Positions 47,401 to 56,072 of a stretch of 64,000 bases of DNA are shown here, piece after piece. Positions within the stretch are counted from its first letter, which is position 1. Each line of letters begins with the position of its first letter. A program made the translations under genes and the position numbers. The notes beneath the pieces were generated by a model. That model had not been told where the DNA came from and searched no databases. It worked only from the letters and a program-made list of their open reading frames with translations. The DNA comes from Streptomyces durocortorensis (GTDB lineage: Bacteria > Actinomycetota > Actinomycetes > Streptomycetales > Streptomycetaceae): positions 6,386,001-6,450,000 of the forward strand of contig NZ_CP134500.1 in NCBI RefSeq assembly GCF_031760065.1, in the 5' to 3' direction.

Positions 47401-47403
47401 CGG

Positions 47404-47441
47404 CTCTGGGCCGCGCGGTGGGTTCACCGTGCGGCCCAGAG
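47404..47441. terminator. Bidirectional hairpin terminator
   Basis: CTCTGGGCCGC (47404-47414) pairs perfectly with GCGGCCCAGAG (47431-47441); the loop holds a smaller stem GCGGTG/CACCGT. It lies between the convergent hydroxylase and etfA. Confidence 0.8.
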
Positions 47442-47463
47442 GCGGGGTATGCCTGCCCGGGGA

Positions 47464-48426
47464 TCAGCCCTTGCGGGTGTTGATCTCCTCGGTCAGCTGC
47501 GGAACGACGGTGAAGAGGTCACCCACGACGCCGTAGTCGACGAGGTCGAAGATCGGGGCCTCGGCGTCCTTGTTGATCGCGACGATCGTCTTCGAGGTCT
47601 GCATCCCCGCCCGGTGCTGGATCGCCCCCGAGATACCCGAGGCGATATACAGCTGAGGAGAGACCGACTTACCGGTCTGGCCGACCTGGGAGGTGTGCGG
47701 ATACCAGCCCGCGTCCACCGCCGCACGCGACGCACCCACCGCGGCACCCAGAGAGTCCGCGAGCGCCTCGATCAGCGGGAAGTTCTCCGCACCGTTGACC
47801 CCACGCCCACCGGACACCACGATCGCCGCCTCCGTCAGCTCCGGGCGCCCCGTCGACTCACGCGGCGTACGCGCGGTGACCTTCGTCCCCCGGGCCGCCT
47901 CACCGAACGACACCGCCAGCGCCTGGACCGCACCAGCCGCGGCAACAGGCTCGACCGCCGCCGAGTTCGGCTTCACCGTGATCACCGGAACACCCCTGGA
48001 AACCCGGGACCTGGTCGTGTACGAAGCGGCGAACACCGCCTGCGTCGCGACCGGACCCTCCTCACCGGCCTCCAGATCCGTGGCATCGGTGATGACGCCC
48101 GAACCGACCCGCACCGCGAGACGAGCGGCGATCTCCTTGCCCTCGGCCGAGGACACCACCAGCACCGCCACCGGCGAGACCGCCTCGAACGCCGCCTGCA
48201 ACGCATCCACCTTCGGAACCACCAGGTACTCGGCGAACTCCGGCGCATCCGCCGTCAGAACCCTCACCGCACCGTGCTCACCCAGCACCCCCGCGGTCGC
48301 CTCCGCACCAGCACCCAACGCCACCGCGACCGGATCACCGATCCGACGAGCCAGCGTCAACAGCTCCAGCGTGGGCTTGCGGACCGCACCGTCCACATGA
48401 TCGACAAGAACAAGAACTTCAGCCAT
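47464..48426 (-). CDS. etfA: Electron transfer flavoprotein alpha subunit
   Basis: 320-residue subunit that carries FAD in the EtfAB dimer. The EtfAB dimer accepts electrons from acyl-CoA dehydrogenases. FAD-binding C-terminal blocks: [60 protein letters not shown]. It is downstream of etfB by 81 bases. It can serve the acyl-CoA dehydrogenase of the valine operon, though it is not linked to it. Confidence 0.95.
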   Translation of the reverse strand: MAEVLVLVDHVDGAVRKPTLELLTLARRIGDPVAVALGAGAEATAGVLGEHGAVRVLTADAPEFAEYLVVPKVDALQAAFEAVSPVAVLVVSSAEGKEIAARLAVRVGSGVITDATDLEAGEEGPVATQAVFAASYTTRSRVSRGVPVITVKPNSAAVEPVAAAGAVQALAVSFGEAARGTKVTARTPRESTGRPELTEAAIVVSGGRGVNGAENFPLIEALADSLGAAVGASRAAVDAGWYPHTSQVGQTGKSVSPQLYIASGISGAIQHRAGMQTSKTIVAINKDAEAPIFDLVDYGVVGDLFTVVPQLTEEINTRKG

Positions 48427-48507
48427 GACAACGCACTCCAGACGAGAACAGAAGAAGAGAAGGACGGATCGGGAACGGACAGCCCGTGCCGGGCCGGGGA
48501 ACGCGGA

Positions 48508-49293
48508 CTAGATGAACTTCTGACCCGCGAGGAACTCGGCAAGCTGCCTGCCGCCCTCACCCTCGTCCTTCACGATCGTGCCCGCCGTACGCGCCGGACG
48601 CTCCGTCGCGGAATCCACCGCCGTCCACGCACCCGCCAGACCCACCTCGTCCGCCTCCAGACCCAGATCATCCAGATCCAGCGACTGAACCGGCTTCTTC
48701 TTCGCCGCCATGATCCCCTTGAACGACGGGTAACGCGCCTCACCCGACTGATCGGTCACCGACACCACCGCCGGAAGCGACGCCTCAAGACGCTCCGTGG
48801 CCGTGTCACCGTCACGCCGCCCGGTCACCACACCCCCGCTCACCGCCACCTCCGACAACAGCGTCACCTGCGGCACACCCAGACGCTCCGCCAGCAACGC
48901 CGGCAGCACACCCATCACACCGTCCGTCGACGCCATCCCGCAGATCACCAGGTCATACCCGGTCTTCTCCACGGCCTTCGCCAGCACCAGCGACGTCCCC
49001 ATCACATCCGTACCGTGCAGATCGTCGTCCTCGACGTGAACCGCCCTGTCCGCACCCATCGACAACGCCTTGCGCAACGCGTCCTTGGCATCCTCCGGAC
49101 CCACCGTCACCACGGTGATCTCCGCATCGTCCGCCTCGTCCGCGATCTGCAACGCCTGCTCGACCGCGTACTCGTCCAGCTCCGACAACAGACCGTCGAC
49201 ATCCTCACGATCCAACGTCAGGTCATCGGCGAAACGCCGGTCACCGGACGCGTCGGGCACGTACTTCACACAGACAACGATCCTCAAGCTCAC
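48508..49293 (-). CDS. etfB: Electron transfer flavoprotein beta subunit
   Basis: 261-residue AMP-binding partner of EtfA. Blocks: MSLRIVVCVKYVPDASGDRR, ITVVTVGPEDAKDALRKAL, VICGMASTDGVMGVLPALLA, RYPSFKGIMAAKKKPVQSLD. GTG start at 49293, divergent from the TetR regulator. A 16-bp direct repeat lies 17 bases upstream of its start. Confidence 0.95.
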   Translation of the reverse strand: MSLRIVVCVKYVPDASGDRRFADDLTLDREDVDGLLSELDEYAVEQALQIADEADDAEITVVTVGPEDAKDALRKALSMGADRAVHVEDDDLHGTDVMGTSLVLAKAVEKTGYDLVICGMASTDGVMGVLPALLAERLGVPQVTLLSEVAVSGGVVTGRRDGDTATERLEASLPAVVSVTDQSGEARYPSFKGIMAAKKKPVQSLDLDDLGLEADEVGLAGAWTAVDSATERPARTAGTIVKDEGEGGRQLAEFLAGQKFI

Positions 49294-49309
49294 GCCGGCT
49301 CTCCTGCCT

Positions 49310-49339
49310 ACCTGGGTGTGGTCCCACCTGGGTGTGGTT
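49310..49339. repeat. 16-bp period direct repeat in the etfB leader
   Basis: ACCTGGGTGTGGTC (49310-49323) and ACCTGGGTGTGGTT (49326-49339) lie 17-46 bases upstream of the etfB start. It may be a regulatory or leader element of etfB or a simple duplication. Confidence 0.6.
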
Positions 49340-49359
49340 CGTAGTAGTGAAGAGATTAT

Positions 49360-49395
49360 GGCACTCAGTACCCTCTGTAAAGGGTACCCAGTGCC
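49360..49395. promoter_or_regulatory. TetR operator pair upstream of the regulator
   Basis: GGCACTCAGTACCC (49360-49373) and GGGTACCCAGTGCC (49382-49395) form an inverted repeat with two mismatches, and each half is itself a GGCACTNAGTGCC-like palindrome. They are 33 bases before the regulator's ATG and 67 bases before etfB, so both could be targets. Confidence 0.75.
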
Positions 49396-49427
49396 AAAAG
49401 TGTTCTCGCGGTGCTACGTTTCGCCGC

Positions 49428-50171
49428 ATGAGCGAGGCACGAGGACCCGAGAAGAAGGCACCCATGCGGGAGGCGCTCGCACAGGCGGCTTTCCAGCTCT
49501 TCCTGGAGCGGGGATTCGAGCGGACGACGGTCGACGACATCGTGGCGCGGGCCGGGGTGGGGCGGCGGTCGTTCTTCCGCTACTTCCCCTCCAAGGAGGA
49601 CGTCGTCTTCCCGGACCACGAACGCTGTCTCGCCGAGATGACCGAGTTCCTGGCCGCGGTCGACGACGGCGACCCGGTCGGCGCGGTGTGCGACGCGGCG
49701 CGGATCGTGCTGCGGATGTACGCGGCCAACCCCGAGTTCTCCGTACAGCGCTACCGGCTCACCCGGGAGGTGCCGGGGCTGCGGACGTACGAACTGTCCG
49801 TGGTGCGCCGCTACGAACAGACCCTCGCGGGGCATCTGCGCGGCCGGTTCGGGGCGGGCGGCGACGGGGAGCTGCGGGCCGAGGTGATCGCCGCGTCCGT
49901 CGTCGCCGCGCACAACAACGGGCTGCGGCTCTGGCTGCGTTCGGGCGGCGCGGGGGACCCCGAGGCGGCCGTCGACCGCGCTCTCGCGATGGTGCGGGAG
50001 GTGTGGGGGCGGCCCGCCGGTCCCGCTCCGGCCGCAGCGTCCGACGGGGCCGGGGTCGGGCTCGCGGCCGTGGCCTCCGCCGACGGTGAGGTCATCGTGA
50101 TGGTGGCGCAGAAGGGCGCGCCCATGTGGCGCGTGGTCCAGCAGATCGAGGACGCCGTCGGCAAGAACTGA
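49428..50171 (+). CDS. TetR-family regulator
   Basis: 247 residues. The DNA-binding domain is clear at about 15-65: REALAQAAFQLFLERGFERT, TVDDIVARAGVGRRSFFRYF and PSKEDVVFPDHE. The ligand domain follows; a Pro/Ala linker at about 205-215 and a last beta-rich segment EVIVMVAQKGAPMWRVV are extra. ATG 49428 gives the natural MSEARGPEKK start; the frame extends upstream. Perfect and near-perfect palindromes of one type occur before and after the gene, indicating autorepression and control of the DUF35 gene. Confidence 0.9.
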   Translation: MSEARGPEKKAPMREALAQAAFQLFLERGFERTTVDDIVARAGVGRRSFFRYFPSKEDVVFPDHERCLAEMTEFLAAVDDGDPVGAVCDAARIVLRMYAANPEFSVQRYRLTREVPGLRTYELSVVRRYEQTLAGHLRGRFGAGGDGELRAEVIAASVVAAHNNGLRLWLRSGGAGDPEAAVDRALAMVREVWGRPAGPAPAAASDGAGVGLAAVASADGEVIVMVAQKGAPMWRVVQQIEDAVGKN

Positions 50172-50180
50172 GCATCAATC

Positions 50181-50216
50181 GGCACTCAGTGCCTTTACGG
50201 TCCGGCACTCAGTGCC
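50181..50216. promoter_or_regulatory. Two perfect copies of the TetR palindrome
   Basis: GGCACTCAGTGCC occurs at 50181-50193 and 50204-50216, 23 bases apart (about two helical turns). Both are better palindromes than the upstream pair. They lie before the DUF35 gene at 50281. Confidence 0.8.
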
Positions 50217-50280
50217 ATATGGTGCGGACGCGCCGACAGCCAGGTGCGGCGCGTCCGAGTCGAGCGCAGGGGGTCGAGCC

Positions 50281-50664
50281 GTGTCTCAGACAGGAATGGG
50301 CACCGTCCAGAAGGCGCACGAGGAGTGCGGCCTTTCCTACCACCGCTGCCGCTGGTGCGGCACCGCCTCCTTCCGGCGGCTGCTGTGCCCGGTGTGCGCG
50401 TCGAGCGAACTGGAGCCTGAACGCACGACCGGCCACGGAGTGGTCGTCCGGACCGCGGTGGTCCACCGCTACACCGAGGCGGCGCGCAATGAATCCCTGG
50501 TGCGGTTCGCCGAGGGCTTCGTCTTCCGCTGCCGGATCGTCGGGGCGGCTCCGCATCTGGTGACGGTCGGCGCACGCGTCCGGCCCGTCTCCGGGGACGA
50601 GCCGGAGACGGGTGAAGTGGTGCTGGAACTCTGCGAGCCGCCCGCCCTGCGCGACTGGGCCTGA
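50281..50664 (+). CDS. Zn-ribbon OB-fold protein (DUF35)
   Basis: 127 residues. A rubredoxin-like zinc ribbon (YHRCRWCGTASFRRLLCPVCAS, shown here as CRWCG and LCPVC pairs) is followed by an OB-fold segment. Members often partner thiolases or acyl-CoA enzymes. No thiolase is adjacent. GTG at 50281 is weakly supported; internal ATG 50296 is an option. TetR operators lie just upstream. Confidence 0.82.
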   Translation: MSQTGMGTVQKAHEECGLSYHRCRWCGTASFRRLLCPVCASSELEPERTTGHGVVVRTAVVHRYTEAARNESLVRFAEGFVFRCRIVGAAPHLVTVGARVRPVSGDEPETGEVVLELCEPPALRDWA

Positions 50665-50682
50665 GTCATCCCGGCCGTTTGG

Positions 50683-50878
50683 TCAGCCGAGGCGCTTCCG
50701 TAGTCCGTCCGTCAACGGATCGGAGCAGAGCGGATTCTGACTGGCGGTCAAGTGCTGGTCGGTGATGAGGTACGGAGCCCAGGGCTCGCCCTCCTGGAAG
50801 TCCGCGCCGAGCTCCACCAGCCGGTCCTGGAGCAGCCGCGGGGTCTTCTGGGCGAGCTCCCTGCGCTTCCGGCACGTC
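50683..50878 (-). pseudogene. C-terminal remnant of a DJ-1/PfpI-type protein
   Basis: Minus-strand reading gives RKRRELAQKTPRLLQDRLVE, then LGADFQEGEPWAPYLITDQH and LTASQNPLCSDPLTDGL with a stop at 50683. The pattern LxDRLxELGAxYxxGxxW...DxxLxTGQNPxS is the end of type-1 glutamine-amidotransferase (DJ-1/PfpI) proteins. The upstream part is replaced by an 8-bp tandem repeat. 50911-51066 shows no other gene. Confidence 0.6.
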
Positions 50879-50910
50879 GGTCAGCCGGTCAGCCGGTCAG
50901 CCGGTCAGCC
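50879..50910. repeat. 8-bp tandem repeat (GGTCAGCC x4)
   Basis: Four perfect head-to-tail copies of GGTCAGCC, ending in GGTACCC. They sit exactly where the DJ-1/PfpI remnant stops matching. Eight is not a multiple of three and each copy carries TGA on the minus strand, so growth of the repeat would break any gene through it. Confidence 0.85.
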
Positions 50911-51066
50911 GGTACCCGGCGAACGCGTTCGTCCCGTCGGGGCCGGTGGCGGTCGGCAGGGCCGCCGGACCAAGGGTGACGCCTGCCTCGCCGCCGACAC
51001 GGGGGTACGCTGCTCGTCCGGGGCAGCCGCCGGACGTATGTCCTGCAACGACCGGAAGGAACAGCC

Positions 51067-52941
51067 GTGTTCACCACTCGGCCCACCCTCCAGGGCACCT
51101 TCGGCATGGTGTCCTCCACCCACTGGCTGGCCTCCCAGTCCGCTATGGCGGTCCTGGAGGACGGCGGCAACGCCTACGACGCCGCAGTCGCCGCCGGGTT
51201 CGTCCTCCATGTCGTCGAACCGCACCTCAACGGCCCGGCCGGTGAGGTGCCGATGATCCTGGCGACCGGGGACGGGGAGGTCCGGGTGCTCTGCGGGCAG
51301 GGGCCCGCCCCGGCCCGGGCCACCGTCGCCCACTACCGTTCCCTCGGCCTCGGCCTGGTCCCCGGCACCGGGCCGCTCGCCGCCGCCGTCCCCGGGGCCT
51401 TCGACGCCTGGATGCTGCTCCTGCGCGACCACGGCACCAAGGACCTGGCCGAGGTGCTGCGCTACGCGATCGGTTACGCCGAGGACGGCCACGCCCCCGT
51501 CGAGCGGGTCGGCGAGACCGTGGAGACCGTGCGTGAACTCTTCGAGAGCGAGTGGACCACCTCCGCCGCGATCTACCTCCCCGGCGGCCGCTCCCCGCGC
51601 CCCGGTGAGCTGTTCCGCAACCCCGCTCTGGGCGCCACCTGGCGCCGTCTGATCGACGAGGCCGAGAGAGCCGGGGGAGCGGACCGTACCGCGCGGATCG
51701 AAGCCGCCCGCGCGGTCTGGCGAGAGGGGTTCATCGCCGCGGCCCTTGTACGCCAAGCCGCCGTCCCTACCCTGGACACCAGCGGCGTCCGGCACACCGG
51801 CACCCTCACCGCCGCCGACCTGGCGGGCTGGTCCGCGTCCTACGAAGCCCCCGTCACCTACGACTGGAACGGCTGGACGCTGGCCAAGGCGGGCGGCTGG
51901 AGCCAGGGGCCCGCCTTCCTCCAGCAGCTCGCCCTCCTCCCGCCCGAGCTCCCGCCCCACGGCTCCGCCGACTACGTCCACCTGCTCGTCGAGGGCTGCA
52001 AGCTCGCCATGGCCGACCGCGAGGCCTGGTACGGGGATGCGGCCGACGTACCCCTGGAGGACCTGCTCTCCGAGCTGTACAACACCGCGCGCCGGGCGCT
52101 GATCACGGACACCGCATCGGTGGAGCTGCGCCCCGGCAGCCCCGGCGGCCGCCCCCCGGTCCTGGCCGCCCACGCCCGCGCGGTCGCCGCGGGGGAGCGG
52201 GGCGAGGCGGGGGCATCGGTCCCCGCCCCGGGCTCGGGCGAGCCCACGATGGCGCGGGGCGGTGCGGGCGCGGCCAACCGGGCCGGGCGCGCCGGTGCCC
52301 GCGACGGCGACCAGCTCGTCGCGCCCGACGGGTCCACCCGGGGCGACACCTGCCACCTCGACGTCGTCGACCGCTGGGGGAACATGGTGTCCGCCACGCC
52401 CAGCGGCGGCTGGCTCCAGTCCAACCCCGTCGTGCCCGAGCTGGGCTTCCCGCTGGGCACCCGGCTCCAGATGGCCTGGCTGGAGGAGGGCCTGCCCAAC
52501 TCCCTGACGCCCGGCCGCCGTCCCCGTACCACCCTCACGCCCTCCCTCGCCCTGCGCGAGGGCGTCCCGGTCATGGCGTTCGGCACCCCCGGCGGCGACC
52601 AGCAGGACCAGTGGCAGGTCCACTTCTTCCTCTCCGTCGCCAGGCGGGCCCGGGTGCGCGGCGGGCTCGATCTCCAGGGCGCGATCGACGAACCGAACTG
52701 GCACAACGACTCCTTCCCCGGCTCCTTCCACCCGCGCCCCATGCACCCCGGCAGCGTCACCGTCGAGGGCCGCACGGACCCCGGGGTGGTCGCGGAACTG
52801 CGCCGCCGGGGCCATGACGTCACGGTCGGGGAACCCTGGTCCGAGGGGCGCCTGTGCGCGGTCGCCCGGGACCCGGAGACCGGCATCCTGTCCGCCGCCG
52901 CCAATCCGCGCGGCATGCAGGGGTACGCCGTCGGCCGCTGA
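51067..52941 (+). CDS. Gamma-glutamyltransferase family protein, cytoplasmic type
   Basis: 624-residue Ntn hydrolase without a signal peptide. The self-cleavage Thr is at about residue 428 in RGDTCHLDVVDRWGNMVSAT, followed by GWLQSNPVVPELGFPLGTRL and FGTPGGDQQDQWQ. The substrate Gly-Gly loop differs from the secreted Ggt at 13743, and a Gly/Ala/Arg-rich insert at about 375-420 precedes the Thr. It resembles acylase/transferase relatives more than true Ggt. GTG start at 51067. Confidence 0.88.
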   Translation: MFTTRPTLQGTFGMVSSTHWLASQSAMAVLEDGGNAYDAAVAAGFVLHVVEPHLNGPAGEVPMILATGDGEVRVLCGQGPAPARATVAHYRSLGLGLVPGTGPLAAAVPGAFDAWMLLLRDHGTKDLAEVLRYAIGYAEDGHAPVERVGETVETVRELFESEWTTSAAIYLPGGRSPRPGELFRNPALGATWRRLIDEAERAGGADRTARIEAARAVWREGFIAAALVRQAAVPTLDTSGVRHTGTLTAADLAGWSASYEAPVTYDWNGWTLAKAGGWSQGPAFLQQLALLPPELPPHGSADYVHLLVEGCKLAMADREAWYGDAADVPLEDLLSELYNTARRALITDTASVELRPGSPGGRPPVLAAHARAVAAGERGEAGASVPAPGSGEPTMARGGAGAANRAGRAGARDGDQLVAPDGSTRGDTCHLDVVDRWGNMVSATPSGGWLQSNPVVPELGFPLGTRLQMAWLEEGLPNSLTPGRRPRTTLTPSLALREGVPVMAFGTPGGDQQDQWQVHFFLSVARRARVRGGLDLQGAIDEPNWHNDSFPGSFHPRPMHPGSVTVEGRTDPGVVAELRRRGHDVTVGEPWSEGRLCAVARDPETGILSAAANPRGMQGYAVGR

Positions 52942-52999
52942 CCGGCCCCTTCGAGCGCCCGGCGGCCGGGGTGCCGGCGGCCCGTGATTGGGTGGAGCC

Positions 53000-53845
53000 A
53001 TGATCGATGACTTCCTGTACGGAACCGCCGGGGACACCGGGCCGCTCGCCGACGTCGAGGCGGCCGTGCGCGCCGCGGCCGCCGCCGAGATCATGCCCCG
53101 GCACCGGCAGCTCGCCACCCACGACATCATCGAGAAGAACGGTCCGCACGACCTCGTCACCACGGCCGACCGACTGGCCGAGGAGCACCTGACGGCCTCC
53201 CTCACCAAGCTGCTCCCGGGGTCGGTCGTCGTCGGCGAGGAGTCCGTGCACGCCGACCCGTCCGTCTACGACGCACTCGGCGGCGACGCCCCCGTCTGGA
53301 TCGTCGACCCGGTCGACGGCACCCGCCAGTTCGTGCGCGGCGAGGCCGGGTTCTGCACCCTCGTCGCCCTCGCCCAGCACGGCGAGATCCACGCCTCCTG
53401 GACGTACGCACCGGCCCTCGGCGAGATGGCCGTCGCCGTACGCGGCCGGGGCGCGACGCTCAACGGCGCGCCGATACGTTGCGGCTCCCCGGCCCCGGGC
53501 GCCGCGCTGACGGTGGCGACCTCCCACCCCGACTACACCACCGACGCCCAGAAGCGGGCCCTGCTCGGTCTGAACACCGACGACATCGCGCCCCGCCCCT
53601 GCGGTTCGGCGGGCCTGGAGTACCTCGCGGTGGCGCGGGGCGCCCTCGACGCCGTCGCGTTCAGCTGGGAGTACGCCTGGGACCACGCGGCGGGCCTGCT
53701 CCTGGTCGCCGAGGCGGGCGGCGCGCACACGACGCTGTCGGGCGTCCCGTTCCGGATCGCGGGCGGCAACGACCTGCCGTTCACCGCGGCCCGCGACGAG
53801 GCCACCGTCCTGCGGATTCTGACGGCGCTGCGGGCGGGCGGCTGA
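53000..53845 (+). CDS. Inositol-monophosphatase family protein
   Basis: 281-residue Mg-dependent phosphatase. Metal motifs: [21 protein letters not shown] and the C-terminal [17 protein letters not shown]. Streptomyces members include histidinol-phosphatases (HisN) and inositol phosphatases; the sequence does not separate these. ATG 53000 follows GGTGGAG. Confidence 0.85.
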   Translation: MIDDFLYGTAGDTGPLADVEAAVRAAAAAEIMPRHRQLATHDIIEKNGPHDLVTTADRLAEEHLTASLTKLLPGSVVVGEESVHADPSVYDALGGDAPVWIVDPVDGTRQFVRGEAGFCTLVALAQHGEIHASWTYAPALGEMAVAVRGRGATLNGAPIRCGSPAPGAALTVATSHPDYTTDAQKRALLGLNTDDIAPRPCGSAGLEYLAVARGALDAVAFSWEYAWDHAAGLLLVAEAGGAHTTLSGVPFRIAGGNDLPFTAARDEATVLRILTALRAGG

Positions 53846-53993
53846 CGGCAGCGGACCGGGGGCGACGGGGACCGGTCCGAGCGGGCGGGGGCGGGCCGTG
53901 CCGCCGGGCCCGGGCGAAGGGGCCCGGGTCCGGGTTGTCAGCGGGGCGGAATATCCTGGTGATCCGCCTGCCGGCCGACGAAGGAGTCCCAAG

Positions 53994-55412
53994 GTGCCGT
54001 CGATGCTCGATGCGGTCGTGGTGGGCGCAGGGCCCAACGGGCTGACCGCCGCAGCCGAATTGGCCCGCCGGGGCTTCTCGGTGGAGGTCCACGAGGCGCA
54101 CGGCACCATCGGCGGGGGAGCCCGCACGGAGGAGCTGACGCTGCCGGGGTTCCGGCACGACCCGTGTTCCGCAGTCCACCCGCTCGGCATCGGTTCCCCC
54201 GCGTTCCGCGCGATGCCGTTGGACCGGCACGGCCTGGAGTGGCTGAACCCGGAGATCGATCTCGCCCACCCCTTCCCGGACGGTACCGCCGCAGCCCTCA
54301 CCCGCTCCGTCGGCGAGAGCGCGATGACGCTGGGCCCCGCCGACGCCGGGGCCTACCGCCGTCTCGTCGCGCCCTTCGTCGGCCGCTGGGACTCCCTCGC
54401 CGCCGACTTCCTGCGCACCCCCTGGGACGGTCTGCCCCGCGACCCGTACCGACTGGCCCGCTTCGGTCTGCTCGGCCTCCAGCCCGCCACCTGGGTTTCC
54501 CGGCGCTTCCGGGGCGAGAAGGCGCGCGGCCTCTTCGCCGGTCTCGCCGCCCACGCCATCGCTCCCACCAGCGGACTCGCCACCTCGGCCATCGCGCTCG
54601 TCTTCGCGCTCGCCGCCCACGAGAACGGCTGGCCGGTGCCGCGCGGCGGTTCGCAGGCCATCTCCGACGCCCTCGCCTCCTACCTCCGCGAACAGGGCGG
54701 CACGATCCGCACCGGCAGCGAGGTCAAGCGCCTGGACGAGCTGCCGCCCGCCCGCGCGTACATCTTCGACACCTCGCCCTCCGCGCTCGCCCGCATCGCG
54801 GGCCTGGGCAGCGCCTACCACGGCTACCGCTACGGCGCCTCCGCCTTCAAGATCGACTACGCGCTGTCGGGTCCCGTCCCCTGGACCGCGCCCGAGGCCC
54901 GCCGCGCGGGCACCGTCCACATCGGCCCCACCGCCACCGCCATCGACGCGGCGCTGACGGCGGCCGTCGAGGGCCGCGACCCGAGCACCCCCTTCCTCAT
55001 CACCGCCCAGCCCACCCTGACCGACCCTTCCCGGGCCCCCGAAGGACGCCATGTCTTCTGGGTGTACGGACATGTCCCGGCGGGCTGGGAGGGCGACGCC
55101 ACCGAGGTCATCGAACGTCAACTGGAGCGCTTCGCCCCCGGGTTCCGCGATCTGGTGCTCGCCCGTGCGGTCGCCGGACCGCCCCAACTCGCCGCGCGCA
55201 ACGCCAATTACATCGGCGGTGACATCGCCTGCGGGGCCTTCTCCGGCCTCCAGACCTTGATCCGGCCCAAGCTCGCCCGCGTCCCCTACGCCACCGCGCA
55301 CCCCGCGGTGTTCCTCTGCTCCTCGGCCACCCCGCCCGGACCCGGGGTGCACGGCATGTCCGGCCACCACGCCGCCAAGGCCGTATGGCGACGGCTGCGG
55401 GCCGCTTCCTGA
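53994..55412 (+). CDS. FAD-dependent oxidoreductase (phytoene-desaturase-like)
   Basis: 472 residues. FAD dinucleotide motif [20 protein letters not shown] at the N-terminus, then [20 protein letters not shown], and the C-terminal [16 protein letters not shown] and [17 protein letters not shown]. It belongs to the CrtI/PYROXD2-like group; real substrate unknown. GTG at 53994 has an AAGGAG site 7 bases away; ATG 54003 is the alternative. No carotenoid gene is near. Confidence 0.85.
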   Translation: MPSMLDAVVVGAGPNGLTAAAELARRGFSVEVHEAHGTIGGGARTEELTLPGFRHDPCSAVHPLGIGSPAFRAMPLDRHGLEWLNPEIDLAHPFPDGTAAALTRSVGESAMTLGPADAGAYRRLVAPFVGRWDSLAADFLRTPWDGLPRDPYRLARFGLLGLQPATWVSRRFRGEKARGLFAGLAAHAIAPTSGLATSAIALVFALAAHENGWPVPRGGSQAISDALASYLREQGGTIRTGSEVKRLDELPPARAYIFDTSPSALARIAGLGSAYHGYRYGASAFKIDYALSGPVPWTAPEARRAGTVHIGPTATAIDAALTAAVEGRDPSTPFLITAQPTLTDPSRAPEGRHVFWVYGHVPAGWEGDATEVIERQLERFAPGFRDLVLARAVAGPPQLAARNANYIGGDIACGAFSGLQTLIRPKLARVPYATAHPAVFLCSSATPPGPGVHGMSGHHAAKAVWRRLRAAS

Positions 55413-55457
55413 CCCGACCGGGCGGCGAAGGCCCCCGGCGCGCGGCATGATGTGCGC

Positions 55458-55994
55458 ATGAGCACCTCCGCTTCCCCCGCCGTACGTCTGGTCCGCGGCG
55501 ACATCACCGATCAGTCAGTCGACGTCATCGTGAACGCGGCGAACTCCTCGCTGCTCGGCGGCGGCGGGGTCGACGGCGCGATCCACCGGCGCGGCGGCCC
55601 CGAGATCCTCGCCGCCTGCCGGGAACTGCGCGCCTCGCGCTACGGCAAGGGGCTTCCCACCGGCCAGGCCGTCGCCACCTCCGCCGGACGCCTTGACGCC
55701 CGATGGGTCGTGCACACCGTCGGGCCGGTCTTCTCCAGCGCCCAGGACCGCTCCGCGCTGCTCGCCTCCTGTTACCGTGAATCCCTGCGCCTGGCGGCCG
55801 AGTTGGGGGCCAAGACCATCGCGTTCCCGGCGATCTCCACCGGCATCTACGGCTGGCCGATGGACGACGGGGCCCGGATCGCCGTGCGCACGGTCCTGGC
55901 GGAGACGGTGGAACCGGTCGAGGAGGTGCGCTTCGTCCTCTTCGGCGCCCACGCGTACGCGGAGTTCGAGGAAGTCCTCGCGATGCGCGGCTGA
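55458..55994 (+). CDS. Macro-domain O-acetyl-ADP-ribose deacetylase
   Basis: 178 residues. The ADP-ribose pocket is complete: GDITDQSVDVIVNAANSSLL, GGGGVDGAIHRRGG, and IAFPAISTGIYGWP. Family members remove acetyl from O-acetyl-ADP-ribose, a product of sirtuins; a sirtuin gene is 4 kb away at 59635. ATG at 55458. Confidence 0.92.
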   Translation: MSTSASPAVRLVRGDITDQSVDVIVNAANSSLLGGGGVDGAIHRRGGPEILAACRELRASRYGKGLPTGQAVATSAGRLDARWVVHTVGPVFSSAQDRSALLASCYRESLRLAAELGAKTIAFPAISTGIYGWPMDDGARIAVRTVLAETVEPVEEVRFVLFGAHAYAEFEEVLAMRG

Positions 55995-56072
55995 GACGGG
56001 TGCGCGGCTGAGGCGAGGCCCATGTCGGATTTCCGCCAGCCAGGCCCCTGACCGGTGGACCATCCTGGAGTC

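Noticed and set aside
49332..49427. Upstream start for the TetR regulator
   Set aside because: It would translate the operator region; the ATG at 49428 gives a normal N-terminus.
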